Part shown: positions 1 through 12,195 of the stretch, piece by piece
Position numbering within the stretch: position 1 is the stretch's first letter
Layout: every line of letters starts with the position of its first letter
Source of the DNA: Zeugodacus cucurbitae
Lineage: Eukaryota; Arthropoda; Insecta; Diptera; Tephritidae
NCBI RefSeq assembly: GCF_028554725.1
Contig: NC_071667.1
Span: forward strand, 50,895,501-50,959,500
DNA: 64,000 nt
Reading direction: 5' to 3'
Program-made: the position numbers and the translations under genes
Notes under the pieces: generated by a model
What the model saw: the letters and a program-made list of their open reading frames with translations, nothing else
Databases searched by the model: none
What the model was told of the DNA's origin: nothing

Positions 1-678
1 TGCTTGTTGCGGCGCGAGTGTGTCTCCGGGTGCGCCAGTTGCAGTAATGTACTTTTGCTGTTGATATTGTTGTTGCAGTTGTTGCTGTTGTTGTTGTTGG
101 CGTGGAGCTTCAAACGGCACACCCGAAGATACCAGCGTATATTCGTTGTCTGCTGTGGCATGCGGCGGAGAAATTGGCTTGAATTGTGCCGGTTGTTGTT
201 GCTGCTGCTGATGTTGTTGTTGTTGCTGTGGCAGATTGACTGGCTGCAGCGGTGGCGACAGATCATCAACCAAAACTACCGTCGGATTGTCATAGCCATA
301 ATGAAGTGCATTGCTGCCATCATGATTATTGTTGTTGTTGTTGTTGTCATCGCCGTTTACTGGCGTGTAAATAATCGGTATAAAATGGCCGGGTAGTGTA
401 TTGGACGGTGTAAATGGTGTTAAATTGACTTTTGATTGTTTTGGACGCGTTTGTTGGCGATACACTGGCAATTGTTGTTGTTGTTGCTGCTGATGTTGCA
501 GTTCGTGTTGTGACGTAAAGACCGGCAGTGCTTGTTGTTGCAGTTGCAGTTGTTGTTGTTGTTGCTGGTGCACAGCATTATGCCGATTCGTCTTCTGTCT
601 CAACGGTTGTGGCTGCTCATACGGCAGCTGTTGCACCGCTGGCGGCTTCGTGGGTGGGAAATGCTGTACAGTTTTGTG
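1..678 (-). CDS. Glutamine-rich gene, third visible coding exon (runs off left edge)
   Basis: Read on the complement, all 226 codons are open from the acceptor (AG at 679-680) to the window edge, in phase with the upstream exon. The protein is low complexity. Four Gln-rich tracts (about 41-100, 192-236, 471-508 and 529-572) mix CAA and CAG, and a run of about six Asn lies near 328-346. Pro-rich, Tyr-containing linkers such as HFPPTKPPAVQQLP and PLQPVNLPQ separate them. No enzyme domain, Cys cluster or membrane segment is visible in this part. The product is unrecognised. From memory, Drosophila CG14304 (low complexity with a chitin-binding domain) has a CG number adjacent to the TSSK kinase CG14305, so this may be its orthologue. 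That rests on neighbourhood only, because no chitin-binding domain falls inside the window. The open frame on the plus strand over the same bases is a shadow of the repeats. Confidence 0.8.
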
Positions 679-790
679 CTGTGAATTATTTACAACATAA
701 TTAATTTAATTTTCTCGTTAGTTTAACGACAAATATGCCTTGAGCATCAATGATTGGATTGTGACAACCTCCACTCCCCACCCAACTTAC

Positions 791-1186
791 CTTGTGCTTG
801 ATGATGGGTGCCACAGTGGGACCCGGTGGTCCGGGTGGCAATAAATGCAACACTGGCACTTTACTGCTTTTCGTATTGATCAGGGACTGCGAGAGCGGTG
901 GTGGACTGTGTTGTGGCATGGCTGTCGGCTGTGGTGCCGGGCCTGCGGCTGCATATGCCAACTGATGGTAGACATCGCCTGCACTTGGAAGATAGTGTTG
1001 TTGTGGCGGCGCTGGCGCTGCGTATGCCAAGTCACCGTTGTCGCCGAGGATGCCAGGTGGTGGTGCGCGTAAATTCATGTACTCCTGCGGCAAAGATATG
1101 TGACCACTGTTGACCGGTGGTGGTAGAGGACCTTCCACAGCCAACGGTTTCGTATATTTGCTGTTGTGCGGTAGAGCACCTTTAGG
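791..1186 (-). CDS. Glutamine/proline-rich gene, second visible coding exon
   Basis: This exon has 132 whole codons on the complement. The acceptor is CAG at 1187-1189, after a T/C-rich stretch. The donor is GTAAGT at 785-790, directly after codons for IIKHK. Both boundaries are phase 0, and the downstream exon resumes in the same frame across a 112-bp intron (679-790). The peptide is rich in Pro, Ala and Tyr (for example GDLAYAAPAPPQQHYLP and LLPPGPPGPTVAP), which suggests an extended, probably disordered or structural protein rather than an enzyme. The intron reading continues as VSWVG and is open for a while, but the consensus donor and the matching frame of the next exon favour splicing here. 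Confidence 0.78.
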
Positions 1187-1649
1187 CTGCGGAGTATTAA
1201 GATAGGTAATGTAATTTGTGATTTTGAATATGTGGGTGTATATTTGAGGATATGATAATGTGAGGTTTTATAGTGAGGTGGTGTCACCTTCCTACACTGA
1301 AAAGTGAAATTTATTATATTAAATTTAAAATATTGTTCGAATAGAACGTGACTATGCAATGGTAATGATAATACATGTACTACAGCCGAAATAATATAAG
1401 AACATATTGACATTGACTTCAACGGTTACTGCCTATAGCACTCCTCCTCGGGACCTATTTTCAGAACCTAATGATCAGCGTATTAACCTGCTCGACCTAT
1501 TTACCGTACTCGATGAAAGATGCGCATATTTTATTGTCAGCTAATCGTTCTTAAGAACTTTTTAACGGCTGTATAGCCGTAGATAGCTTCACTTCTAAAG
1601 AGACTTTAAATATGTTTGCATACAACTTATAAAATATGATTTTACTTAC

Positions 1650-1873
1650 TCCTTGAACCGCATATTGTTGATTAATCGGAAAATCCGGTGGTAAATAGAA
1701 AGCCATGTAAGGTATCAGGCGACGATTACGCTCGGAGGCGCTTAACACCGAGTCACTGACAAGAGTGCCATTATTTGTGTCCAGCAAAAGCTCTTCTTGT
1801 AGTAATGTCTTTGTGATGTTGGCGACTTTTGGTGCTGGTGTGACTTGTATGCCGTGGCTGAGCTTGAGAAATG
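1650..1873 (-). CDS. Glutamine-rich gene, first visible coding exon
   Basis: The exon has 224 bases on the complement: two bases finishing a split codon, then 74 codons. The acceptor CTACAG at 1874-1879 follows a long pyrimidine tract. The donor GTAAGT lies at 1644-1649, after codons for QYAVQG. Joining to the next exon across a 463-bp intron (1187-1649) keeps the frame (QYAVQG then PKGALPHNSKYTKPLAVEG). The peptide is more ordinary in composition than the later exons: KVANITKTLLQEELLLDTN, then RRLIPYMAFYLPPDFPINQQ. There is no initiator Met in a convincing place, and the 5' boundary is a splice acceptor, so at least one more upstream exon must lie to the right. I could not find it between 1880 and 2540. 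Confidence 0.72.
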
Positions 1874-2540
1874 CTGTAGAAGGAAAAGAAAGCAGGAAAT
1901 AATTTTAAAGTTTCGAATTAGTTTTGGATATATAAACTAAGATCAGAACTGAGCTCAGTTTTATAATCGCTTTATTTAATCGTTCTTGAAAGTTATTGAA
2001 AGAGAAGGCTAGTTTTAATTTAATATTAAAATATTTATAAGATCGATGTTATTTCAAAAAGTGGCACAAGCAATAGGGAAGATTACATAAGATCATATTG
2101 ATTGATTTATCTTTTTGCATCCACAGTTCCGTTAATTGAACTAAAACACATCGTACATAATGCATCAAATACTTAAATATCATTTACATATATGCATATT
2201 CATTCTTTATACGAATTGTTTTCATTTGTTGCATTTCCGGTTTGAATATTTTTGAAATAAAACATAAATAACGAATAAATCACAGAGAAAAAAAGAAACG
2301 CAAATAAAATGATAACTGGCTGGAACTCTTTTCTCAATAGCTTCTTTTCCAAAATTGTCAAAATTTCATTGAAAGGAGATTAAATTTTATATATATTTTT
2401 TTATAAAAATTCTTTGAAATCAATAAAAGTTTGCATAAACATTATTTTGGTCTACTCTTTCGAGTGCAAATTCAAATCATCAGAGTACCATCTTCAGATG
2501 CAATTAGACAAAATTTCAACATTATAAAAATCCAACAATT
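1874..2540. other. Intron of the minus-strand gene / upstream region of the kinase
   Basis: This is AT-rich sequence with no open frame of note. It begins just past the acceptor of the polyQ gene and ends at the kinase start codon, so it must be intron for the minus-strand gene and includes the promoter and leader of the kinase on the plus strand. A short purine-rich, A-rich stretch lies at about 2281-2310. I could not assign a TATA box or initiator. Confidence 0.5.
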
Positions 2541-3440
2541 ATGTCAAAATTTTCGACAACCTCCAATCGCCAACTGAATACGCGCAGCTCCGACATCGAT
2601 GCCCTGGCACAGCGTGGCTACAATATCGGACACAAAATTGGCGAGGGTTCCTATGCGACCGTCATCACCGCTGGCTATGCAGACGATGCGGGTCATGGTG
2701 TACACTTGGCCTGCAAGATAATTGACAAGGCCAAGGCACCCTCGGATTTCGTACACAAATTCTTTCCACGTGAATTGGAAATTCTAACAAAAATCGATCA
2801 TCCAAACATCATACAGATACACAGTATACTACAGCGTGGACCGAAGATATTCATATTCATGCGTTATGCGGAGAATGGTGATCTATTGAGTCATATCAAG
2901 AAATCGGGACCGGTTGAGGAGTTGCAAGCGAAAGCCTGGTTCATGCAGATGGCAAAGGCGCTCAAGTATCTGCATTCGCACGATATCGCCCATCGCGATC
3001 TGAAGTGCGAGAACATATTGCTTTCGAAACGTCTCAATATCAAATTGGCTGATTTCGGCTTTGCACGCTATTGCTGCGACGATAGTGGACGTGAAATTAA
3101 ATCGGAAACCTATTGCGGTTCGGCGGCCTATGCGGCACCTGAAGTCGTGTGCGGTCGGCCATACGATCCGAAATTGGCCGACGCTTGGTCACTTGGCGTT
3201 ATACTATTCATAATGTTGAATGCGAAAATGCCGTTCGACGATAGCAACCTAAGCAAGTTGCTGGACGATCAGCGCAATAAGAAGTTCGCATTTCGACGGA
3301 AATTGCAGGATCACATTTCGGCACAGGCCAAGGCCACCGTGGCGGTACTGCTGGAGCCGGAACCGCATGCGCGTTGGAATTTACGTGAAATATTGAATTG
3401 CAGCTGGTTGCGTGCCGACGAGGAGGAACCGTTGGCTTAG
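2541..3440 (+). CDS. Tssk: Testis-specific serine/threonine kinase (TSSK family), single exon
   Basis: The protein has 299 residues and is a complete protein kinase domain with little outside it. Visible landmarks are the glycine loop GEGSYATV (34-41), the ATP-anchoring Lys in ACKI (K59), the helix-C Glu near 78-80, the catalytic loop HRDLKCEN (151-158, base D153), DFG (171-173), the activation-loop segment SETYCGSAAYAAPEV (188-202) with T190 as the expected phosphosite, DAWSLG (214-219) and the structural Arg at 278. YCGSAAYAAPEV is characteristic of TSSK1/2/3/6 kinases, which act in late spermatid development. From memory the Drosophila counterpart is CG14305, of about the same size. The ATG at 2541 is preceded by an A-rich leader and opens the frame. 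The lack of introns fits many testis-expressed kinases. All catalytic residues are present, so I infer an active enzyme. Expression cannot be read from sequence. Confidence 0.93.
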   Translation: MSKFSTTSNRQLNTRSSDIDALAQRGYNIGHKIGEGSYATVITAGYADDAGHGVHLACKIIDKAKAPSDFVHKFFPRELEILTKIDHPNIIQIHSILQRGPKIFIFMRYAENGDLLSHIKKSGPVEELQAKAWFMQMAKALKYLHSHDIAHRDLKCENILLSKRLNIKLADFGFARYCCDDSGREIKSETYCGSAAYAAPEVVCGRPYDPKLADAWSLGVILFIMLNAKMPFDDSNLSKLLDDQRNKKFAFRRKLQDHISAQAKATVAVLLEPEPHARWNLREILNCSWLRADEEEPLA

Positions 3441-6400
3441 TCTAAGACGAGTACGTGCCTCATCCAACATGCAACATTTTGAGCAGCATGTCTGATTGGT
3501 TTTGGACCTAATGCCGTTGAATTTTTGTATGGGAAAAAAAGTAATTTCTAATATCTATATATATTTTTTTGATTTGCGCATGTAAAATGTTGGTCATTCG
3601 TGAAATTGCCCTCTAAACACACTGCAAAGCCTGTATATACACAACTTTTGGTACTAAAATTATTATATATATATACACGCATGTATATATAATGCGCATT
3701 TGTATATTATATATGTTTATATATAATATATCTATGCTTTATTTTGTTCGGTTTTTAAATTCCCCAAACTTCCACCACCGCCGCCTCAACTAATTGATTT
3801 GATTTCAAACAATTGCATTCGAATGTCATTACTATTTTTCTTTCTTTTTAAAAAACACAATATTTAATTTTGTTTTTATTTTTTGAATTGGTCACAATTA
3901 GATTTGTCTGGTCGTGGACCAAGGCAAATATCGAATTAAGGCCAATTTGTCGTACATATGCAGGAGTATGGCGTCTTTGCCGGCGTCGTCTCCAACCTAT
4001 AAAAAAGCTAAAAAATTTGCTGATGTGCTTTAGAGCAATAGTATTTCTAAATACTTACTCTTAGTTATATGTGTCACAAAATATCTTAAGTTAGTAAAAA
4101 AAAAAATTATTAATTATAATAAATTGTAATTGTAAATTTTCAAAAAAGTGCTTGTCCGTTTGTCTGTCACTACGAAAACAAAAGTGTGTGTTTTGAAATT
4201 TTATTTCCATATTTTGAAGGCGAATATTCTGATGTTTTTTTGAGGATTTGTATGATCTGCTAGTCGTTGCTATTTGTTTTTGCTACTCAGCTGCTGTAGA
4301 AAATGTGGAACATGTTCAGGTTTTATGGAACCATTCGAATGTGTTCAATTTGTTCGATTGAAAATCTCCTCCATCTTTAAACGAATTATTGCTGTAAGAT
4401 CAGAATGGCCACAGTTCACATCTTACGGATGGCTAAGTATATTTACTATATCTTTTCAATCGCCTCCATTCTGGTTTCTGGCAGTCGCTTGCAGTTGTTA
4501 CAATTGTAGAAATAAATTGTTTCCAGTCGGGTCGAGTCTATGAGTCGAAACAATAACTCTCGAAATAAAATCTCGAAAAAGGCAAAAATACAAAGCTTTG
4601 AGTTGACTGGAGGGTAACTAAATATTTAAAAAGAATAGGAAAGAATTTGTTTGTTAAATAAAACAAGAAAACAATCTAAAACCAAACGGTTCTTTGACCT
4701 TTACGCTCAATACAATCTGTTCCCCGTTTGCGCATGTACATAGAAATATTATTGGAAGTTTTTATAAATATTGATCTATAGTAAAAAAGCTGACTATAAC
4801 ACACGTTCCAAAAGGCAAAAAAAAATACGGAAAAATCTTAAAGATGTGTATTTTCAAAGTCAAAACATAAATGTTGTGACCAATTTTAGTCGCGTGACAA
4901 TAATTTTTTAAACTACTAGTATATTTGTTAGTTATATTAAGTCCAGTATTGATGTTAATCCCGATGGGTTCCACCCTGTTTAGGTGTTATTCTTGTCACC
5001 AAACAGCTGCTGCATAAAACGTGGAGTTCCGAAAGGAATGGAGGTCATGGATAATAGGGCTTCTCTTATAGGATTTCATTACATACATCATATATCAATA
5101 TTACAAGGTTGTATTTTAAATTGTTATAATACAATAACCAGAAGTCAATAGTACTAATAGTGAATTAGTTATTATTTGTCACTCAATTTCGGTCTATGGT
5201 TGCTTTTTACTGTTAACTCTATTTTTCACAGGAAGAAAATCATTGAGAATATTGGCGAGTGTTTATGGTCTCCGAAATATTAAACATATTGTTTTTCGAA
5301 GTCAGCCTTATGTTGGGTATCAATGTGCTTGATTCTCACGGCTTGAGAAAAATAGAAAATGTTGAACTTTTATCTGTTTAGAGTGGAACGTTTTGAGAAA
5401 AGAACAGGCCAATTTGACAGCCTAAGTATAGAGCAGTATAAAAACATTATTTTTATGAGAAAAGACAACACTATAAGGTTTCTTCATTTTTAACATTTAA
5501 GGATAGCTATGGATTTCGGAGAAAAGGAAAGGTTAGGCTAAGGATGACATTTTACGAAACTCTTTATATCGTGAGGAAAATATACAATTTATAAGCATGT
5601 GCCAACGATGCCACAGCCAAAAATAATTTTATTCGAATAATTAATTTTGGGTATTTATAGCGTTTCCTTTTTTTAGACATGTGGTTTTCAACAGGGCGCT
5701 ACATATTTCGGAGTTGGTCTTTTTGACAGCTTTTACTTGATTTATGACGAAAAGTCTTAAGCGCTCAATATATTACACCAGCATGCTGGCTTTTAGCAGA
5801 CTTGATTCTGCCGGCTTGCCTTTTGTTATGAAGGGGAAATCAGTGAATTTCACATCACAACATCAAAGTTGCGGCTCAGTAAATGGTGCTACCTTAGTAT
5901 TAAAAGGCCAAAATGTACAATCATTTGGGTCTTTAAAAAGATTACACCTTCCTCTTGTAAAATAAATGTGTAAAAAAATTATAGAGGATTCCATGGGAGG
6001 AACAGCTCGTCAAACGCCCAAAATATTTTTCAAATTATTTATATTAAACTCTCCGACCACAATTGCTTCGCGTTCGGATTGCAATCACCACTAGCATTTA
6101 TTAGAGCCAAATTACAAATACTCCACCGAGTACATAATTATCACGTACACTCCTCCACCGAATGCATTAAATGTCTAATTTTATTGTCCAGCTGGACGAA
6201 TGTAGCATTTGCTCTTAAAACGTCACAAGTAATTGCGGCCAAACAATTGGTAGTGCACCCCCCCCCCCACAGCACACATACACACGTACTATATACTCAT
6301 ACATATGTTAGTAGTATACTAGCAGACATGACATGACAGGCTTTAGGCACGAATCTGCTGTCAAGCAGGCGCTGGTAGCCAAGCAGCAAGGAGCGCTGTC

Positions 6401-8715
6401 GAATGCATTGCTATGGTGGAAAGAGGTGTATATGAGTGTGTGTGACTGTGTGTGAGTGCTTGTGGTGGCCGCAAATTTAATTAGTGGCACCAACAGTTCC
6501 AACAAGCAAACGGAGTAACTATAAAAGTGAAGATAATTAATGCAGCAATTGCATTGCAAGACAAAGCAAATAGCTACGAAAATACATACATAAATAATGT
6601 GTAATAATAACAACAAAAAATAGTTTTCAAAAATTTATAAAAAAAAATAGAAATAAAAATTTGAACAATGCAAGTTATATAGATTTGAAAATGCACATAC
6701 ACATATACATATGTGTGTATGTACAACACTTCATAAAAAATACCTTAAAAAGTAATAAATAAAATAAAATTTTCGGTTGTCCGAAAAATATCGTGCCATG
6801 CCGTGATGTGTGGAATGCCAGGATACCCCGCTAGCTGTCAGTGCACTTTTTGCTTGAACCCTCTTTAGCTTTTGCATGTCGGCCGCAAAGTGCAATATAT
6901 TGTCGAGCTTTTCATGCAACACACACTGTTTTGCCACATGCTTGGCAGCAGTGCAGCGCGTTATGCTGAATCCATGCATGTCCTCATGAACTTTAATGGA
7001 GATAATCTCGATATTCAGCGACTTAAGATCCACGCAAATATTTATGATTATACAATTTGGTTCATACCGGGACTGAAAACTTAATCCTTTCACTCATGGA
7101 CTTGTTAGCTAGATTAATGATTGAATGCGAGAAGCATTGGAACGAAAATTACTTGTCCACGTAATTATTATTTTTGGGATGAAGTGTTCTCCCTGAAGTA
7201 ATACCCGTTTTTTCTCTTTAAATAGATTTTTTATTTACTGATTTTCCACCTCTGTCTTTATGAAAAGTAAAATAGTGTTCCTTAAATAATGAAAAAAAAA
7301 AATCAACCAAAGAAGCTTTTCCTACTGACCCACAAACTGCTCCACAATTTGCAACACACAGATTCTTATCTGTAAGTCAAACAATGAAGAGTGACCGGTT
7401 GCCTGTTATGTACGATATGCCGTATAAAGTCTTCTGAAAGTTACTCCATTGTGTACATTGGCAACAGGCTGCTGCTGCTATGCAAGCCATCAATATAAGA
7501 AAAAGTTTGACAGGCCATTTTAATCGAAATACACAAGTGTATGAACTCTTAGCTGGTGAATGGTATCATGCGGAGAGGATCACGTGTGTGGGTCAACTAT
7601 TTAGAGAGCTCTCCATCGCACGGTGTGCTGCTGTGTTAGCTGCAGTTGGTGCAGCGCTTAATGCGCAATGCTTCTCAGGTGCCCACTTAAAACGTTCCAA
7701 GTGCTGTTTGCCTTAATATGAGTTGGAAATGTTGATATTGCGATTGGCAACACGCTGACGATTAGCAGAACAATGACGTATGCGAAAAAACAGCTCCACA
7801 GCAAAAGCTTTACACGCAAACTTGCGTGTTCAGTGTGCCCAGGGTGGCTATTAGTTATAGAGGACTTCAATACTTTATATAAACTAAAATAGATTTGTAA
7901 ACATTTTATAAAATTCAATCTGGACAAAAATCGGTCGGTATCAATTTGCAAAGCCGAGTAATACATCCCGAGGTTAATCTTCAGTTCTGAACTGGAATTT
8001 CAAATGGAATACCTAGCTAAGATTAGGTCCAAATGAAACTTTTTCGAAGGTAATGCTTTTGGAAGAAGACGATAAATATTTATTTCTTCAAGTTCTCCCA
8101 ATTGCTTTAGATTAATTAGCCTTATTGTCTCATAAACATATAAGGTTCTTTCAAGCTATCTACTCTATCTTACAAATTAATTGTCTACGATGATCTAAGT
8201 CAGACTTATCATATAAAAATGTGGAAATCAAGCGGAATTGGCTGTGTTAAAGTACATGACGAAATATCTGATTTTATACCAGAGCCATATTTATCAAATA
8301 TACCGTTTTGGACGAGATCTATATCAGTTAATGTGGTTACGGAAGTGGTCAAAAAGTTTGTATTACAGTTTTGGTGCATAAAAGGTGGAAATTTCTGAAG
8401 ACTGGTTGTAAACAGATGAAGGTGGTCATACCTTTAATACTATATGAAATACCATTAATTTTTAAAAAAGTTGATATTGCCCTATGTCGAATGGAAAATG
8501 TTTGGGAAATAATAAAAGCACGTAAATATCAATTTCGAATATTGGTGAGAAATATACCAATTTTAATACTATTTTAAATTTTACTAAAAACTATATGAAC
8601 CAAAACTTAAATAAACATATCAATAATTTGTAGAAGTGAACTTTTATGGACAAGTCTTTTCAATTCGATTTTGTTTTATTTCAAGTTAAATAAATAATTG
8701 TGTAATTGCTACAAA
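3441..8715. other. AT-rich non-coding stretch downstream of the kinase
   Basis: No convincing gene. It starts with the kinase 3' UTR; the first canonical AATAAA I see is at 4118-4123, which is distant and uncertain as its poly(A) signal. It contains an AT dinucleotide-rich tract (about 3659-3735), a run of 11 C flanked by CA repeats (about 6258-6305) and GT repeats at about 6428-6460. The frames present are short, AT-rich and lack recognisable motifs. A segment at 5744-5965 stays open for 73 codons but has no codon bias or family resemblance that I can recognise. Confidence 0.5.
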
Positions 8716-8858
8716 ACTCGAATTTTTCGAACTTGTTAATTTTTTATCCGTAAAATCGAGTTCGAAACCGATGTTTTCGGACTGGCTAGTTTGAGTTCAA
8801 AATCGAATTTTTCGAACTAGTTATTTTCGGTTCGAAACCGGTGTTTTTCGGTGTAGTT
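8716..8858. repeat. Degenerate tandem repeat of TCGAA-rich unit
   Basis: The phrase TCGAATTTTTCGAACT occurs at 8718 and again at 8803, 85 bp apart, and GTTCGAAACCG occurs at about 8760 and 8830. The two halves are diverged copies of a 70-85-bp unit full of TTCGAA palindromes. There is no coding potential and the origin is unknown. Confidence 0.6.
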
Positions 8859-10914
8859 TGGTTTCAGTCTAAAAATTCTACGCTAAACAAACATTTGAAC
8901 TGATTACATTCTACCTGGAGTGTACTCTCGCATATCAATTCTTGTTGCATTTTTAGCACAAATACCGTTAAATTCTATTTTACGATTATAGTGTAAAGTT
9001 TTCGTCTCCAAATGCTACTCCAACTGATTTTTATGTGCGAACTTTTCGCCGTTAGCATATGTTTGGATTTCAATTAATATCTGCTGCATATGAGCCAAAA
9101 CATTAGCCAACCTAGATTTCAAGTTGCCACACTACGCAGAAGAGGGTATATGGATTCCTTGCACGTAACAACAGTTTTCGGTGAAATGAGTTGCGTGTCG
9201 TCAAGCGCTCAGTGGACTAATAACTTCCCTGTGATTGCGCAGCTGGCAAAATTACCGAAAAACACAAACTCACTCACAATTGTATACATACGTACATATA
9301 TACGGATACCTACTATATAATGCTAGCCAACGGCCGGGTGGTGCGTGGCGTATGAGTAATGCTTCATTAGTAGCTCTTATTGAGACAATAATAGATAGAT
9401 ATGTTTGTTTGTATGTATTTATGTGCATAAATCACGGCACTTAGTGCACTAATTACAAGTATATCAGCGGCACTCGCACTTTCGAGACTCAGCTGCTTGC
9501 CACAGCGATTGTGCATCAAACCAGTTTGCGAAGCAGCCACCGTCGGCGGCCACTCACTTCAGGTGCTTCGCAACTGCATTTATTGTCACGCCGTAGCGTA
9601 ACGCCTCACATCTCTCTTACTGTTGTGTTACGGCATTGCGTAAACGCGCTGCGGACGCAATCGGTGGTGGACAATGGCTGGCTTGGCTGGCTGGCTGCGT
9701 CCATCATCAATTGCAATCGCTTGCATTGTGTTTGTGCATTATTCCATTTGCTTTTATGAATTTTTGATCTTTTATTTTTTCGTTTTTTTTCTGAGGTGCT
9801 TTCATATAGAAATTTCCCGTTTTATTCAATTGCTTTCTTTACTGTTATTTTACGATTTCTGTTGCGCCGCATGCAATGCGTTTGTTGCGGCTTCACTGGC
9901 TGTGTTGTTGTTGTTGCGCGTTTCTTCGATATTTTTCATTGTGTATGTTGGTTTTTTATTATTGTTTTATGAAAGTATTTTGTTTATTTTTAGCCAGTTG
10001 TTGCTTCATACTTACGTTTATATATATGTCGGTATGTAATGTACTGATGCGTTTAAACAAGCTAAAAACTGCCAATTATGGTAATAATAATGGCAACCGC
10101 TGTTTGTTTAAGTTTTGTATGGGAAATGGTTCACATGAATATTTGAGTTTTCCGAAAATGATTTACGAAAGAGGTTAGAAAAGTTATGAATTTGAAATAT
10201 TTTATAAGAAGAAACTTTATTAATGATTAGCTTTAGCAAAAACCAATAATCCCAATCTCGTACAGGTCAAGACGACCTGTCTGAAATATTTCGTTCCATT
10301 ATAGATTCTTTCTTGCACCTGGTTCCGAATATTATTATTCTACATTATTATAATTTCAATAAGTTTAGGAAAACGTCTGATTCTGTAATATTTCTGAAAA
10401 CAACTAAGCTATTTCCCAAACATATAATCATGAGCAGTATTAAAAAAGCTATCCTCAATTGCGGAGCAAAATAAATCTTCGCTTATTTTGTACTGAACGA
10501 TTGATAAAATTCCTGTCAACATCTCTCTTTTTAATTTTGCTAAATATAGTTTTTTTAAGTAACGCTCCAAAATCAAGTTTATTTTCAATGAAATACACAA
10601 TTAACTAATAAGTGTACACTTGTTGTTTTCTCAAAGTTGAATTTCGAATTTTTATACTTTAGAAATAAAAGAAATATATTTTTCAATGAGATGAAATATG
10701 CATAAAAATAAATAAATATAGGAAAAGTAATATTACTGCTAAATAAGAAAGTAAAATACCTCTCATTTTGTTTACGTAAGTAGTCGAAACAGTCTGCGTT
10801 CAATTATTTTTAACCTAAGTACACTTCAAATCGGCCCCTTCTATCCCTTCTATTATCAATCATATAAGAGGCAAACGTGGATTATTTTATACTTTTTTTT
10901 TAATATTATAACGT
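8859..10914. other. Non-coding stretch with a GC-richer island
   Basis: No gene is seen. The segment at about 9470-9740 is noticeably richer in G+C than its surroundings, and 9760-10030 is strongly T-rich on the plus strand. Several frames are open there only because T-rich DNA lacks stops, and they encode Phe/Leu/Cys-rich low-complexity peptides. Confidence 0.45.
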
Positions 10915-11692
10915 TAGGTTAGGTTCAAAGGCTGATTCCACTTGGACAGCTAAAGCTGTCGGTCCATTACGATGTCTAAATATTAATGAGTATGGATCGC
11001 AATGAAGACCCTTACGTATTTTCGAAGTTCTTTCAGTTTATCACACTTTTTATATTCCGGAAAGTTCACATGGGTCGCCAAAATTATGGCTACCGAGATG
11101 CTCCAACCTCAGTCTTCCGAAGGCTGAACAGTGTAGGTGAAAATGATTTGATGAAATGACTCTATATGACTCAGTTTGCGTCGGCCGGATTTCTAACCTC
11201 ATCTCATCATCCACTCCACAATTCCTCCGACCTCTTGCGTTCCACTTTGGTGCAAAATGATCTCGCTCCAGAGCAGGTCAAGTGCAGTAAAACACAAGAG
11301 TACAACGGAGTGCTTAACTCTTTCCATGGTGTAATAGGCCTACGGGTGCCCCCTTCGACGAGTGGAGTTTGATTGTGAAATAGCTTATTGCTATCGATAA
11401 CACTATACGGTAATCTGGGTATTGGACCAGGGAGATTGTCATAAGTAAAAAATCTGTATTCTCAGATTTTCGAAGTTAGCCTCAAAAATCGAAATATTTG
11501 CCTTCGAAGACAAAGGGTTCCTTTTATATCCCCTTAGTAAATAAAACCTATTCGGTTTTACTTGGGATGACGGCCAGATCGCTTCTCATCTCCCAACTGG
11601 CGACCAAACTAAGGAACCGTCAAGTTAACTCATACACGTTGCCAGAAATTTTCCATTTACCATGAGAGTAATATCGTCAGCATAGGCTATAA
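10915..11692 (-). mobile_element. Decayed non-LTR retrotransposon (LINE) relic
   Basis: On the complement, 11690 down to about 11660 reads IAYADDITLM, the YxDD catalytic motif of a reverse transcriptase. It is followed after frame breaks by a PSKTE motif (near 11565) and VLFTK, in the order seen in Jockey/I-type elements of insects. The frame has several stops and shifts. Further along the same strand, 11400 to 10915 is non-coding. It contains a phrase (TGTCCAAGTGGAATCAGCC near 10930-10950) ending in AACCTAACCTAACG, which I recognise as a widely dispersed dipteran repeat. Whether that part is the 3' UTR of the same element is inference. Confidence 0.55.
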
Positions 11693-11877
11693 CTCGACAG
11701 CATTGGCTAAACATTTGGTTATCAATCTGATTTCATTGTAAACAGATTTTGTACATATTTGAAATATAAAGCTAAAAAAAGTAAAATTCTGATATACGAA
11801 ATGCATATACGTATTTTTATAGAACAGTGTTGCAGTAATCCTTTGTTTTATGATTGTAAATGATTTATGATTGTCGA

Positions 11878-12195
11878 CAACTTTGCTTCCGCCATTTTCC
11901 AATAGATGCCTCTAGGGTCAAGCACTGGTCGATTAATTCGATTAAATCGTTTTATATCGATCTTGGACATTTGTATTAATATTAACAAAACAAGATATTT
12001 GTCGAGATCTGTTTGCATCCCAAACTTATTCTCAACTGAAAATGTCACTTTTTGTGCCGAATTCTCGATATTTGCACGGAATACGCATGCTTCCAGAAAG
12101 ATGGTCAAAAGTAGTAGCATTTTTGTAACCGTTTTTATACAAAAAAGCTTTAAATTTACAAAAAAAAAAAGGAAAAAACGGCGGAAGCAAAGTTG
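11878..12195 (+). mobile_element. Mariner MITE, internally deleted, complete with both TIRs (family M1, copy 1)
   Basis: The terminal inverted repeats start CAACTTTGCTTCCGCC at 11878 and are matched on the complement from 12195 inward; TA follows at 12196. Inside, the plus strand carries a tiny fused frame: MSLFVPNSRYLH, resembling a mariner transposase N-terminus, joined directly to GIRMLPERWSKVV, its C-terminal tail. The catalytic core is gone, so the element is non-autonomous. Compared with the second copy (60.7 kb), this one lacks about 28 bp at the end of the tail. The 125-codon open frame over this region (11906-12283) is not a host gene. Confidence 0.75.

Noticed and set aside
4..396. 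130-codon plus-strand frame rich in Leu, Ile and Val
   Set aside because: It is the antisense reading of CAA/CAG repeats in the minus-strand polyQ exon.
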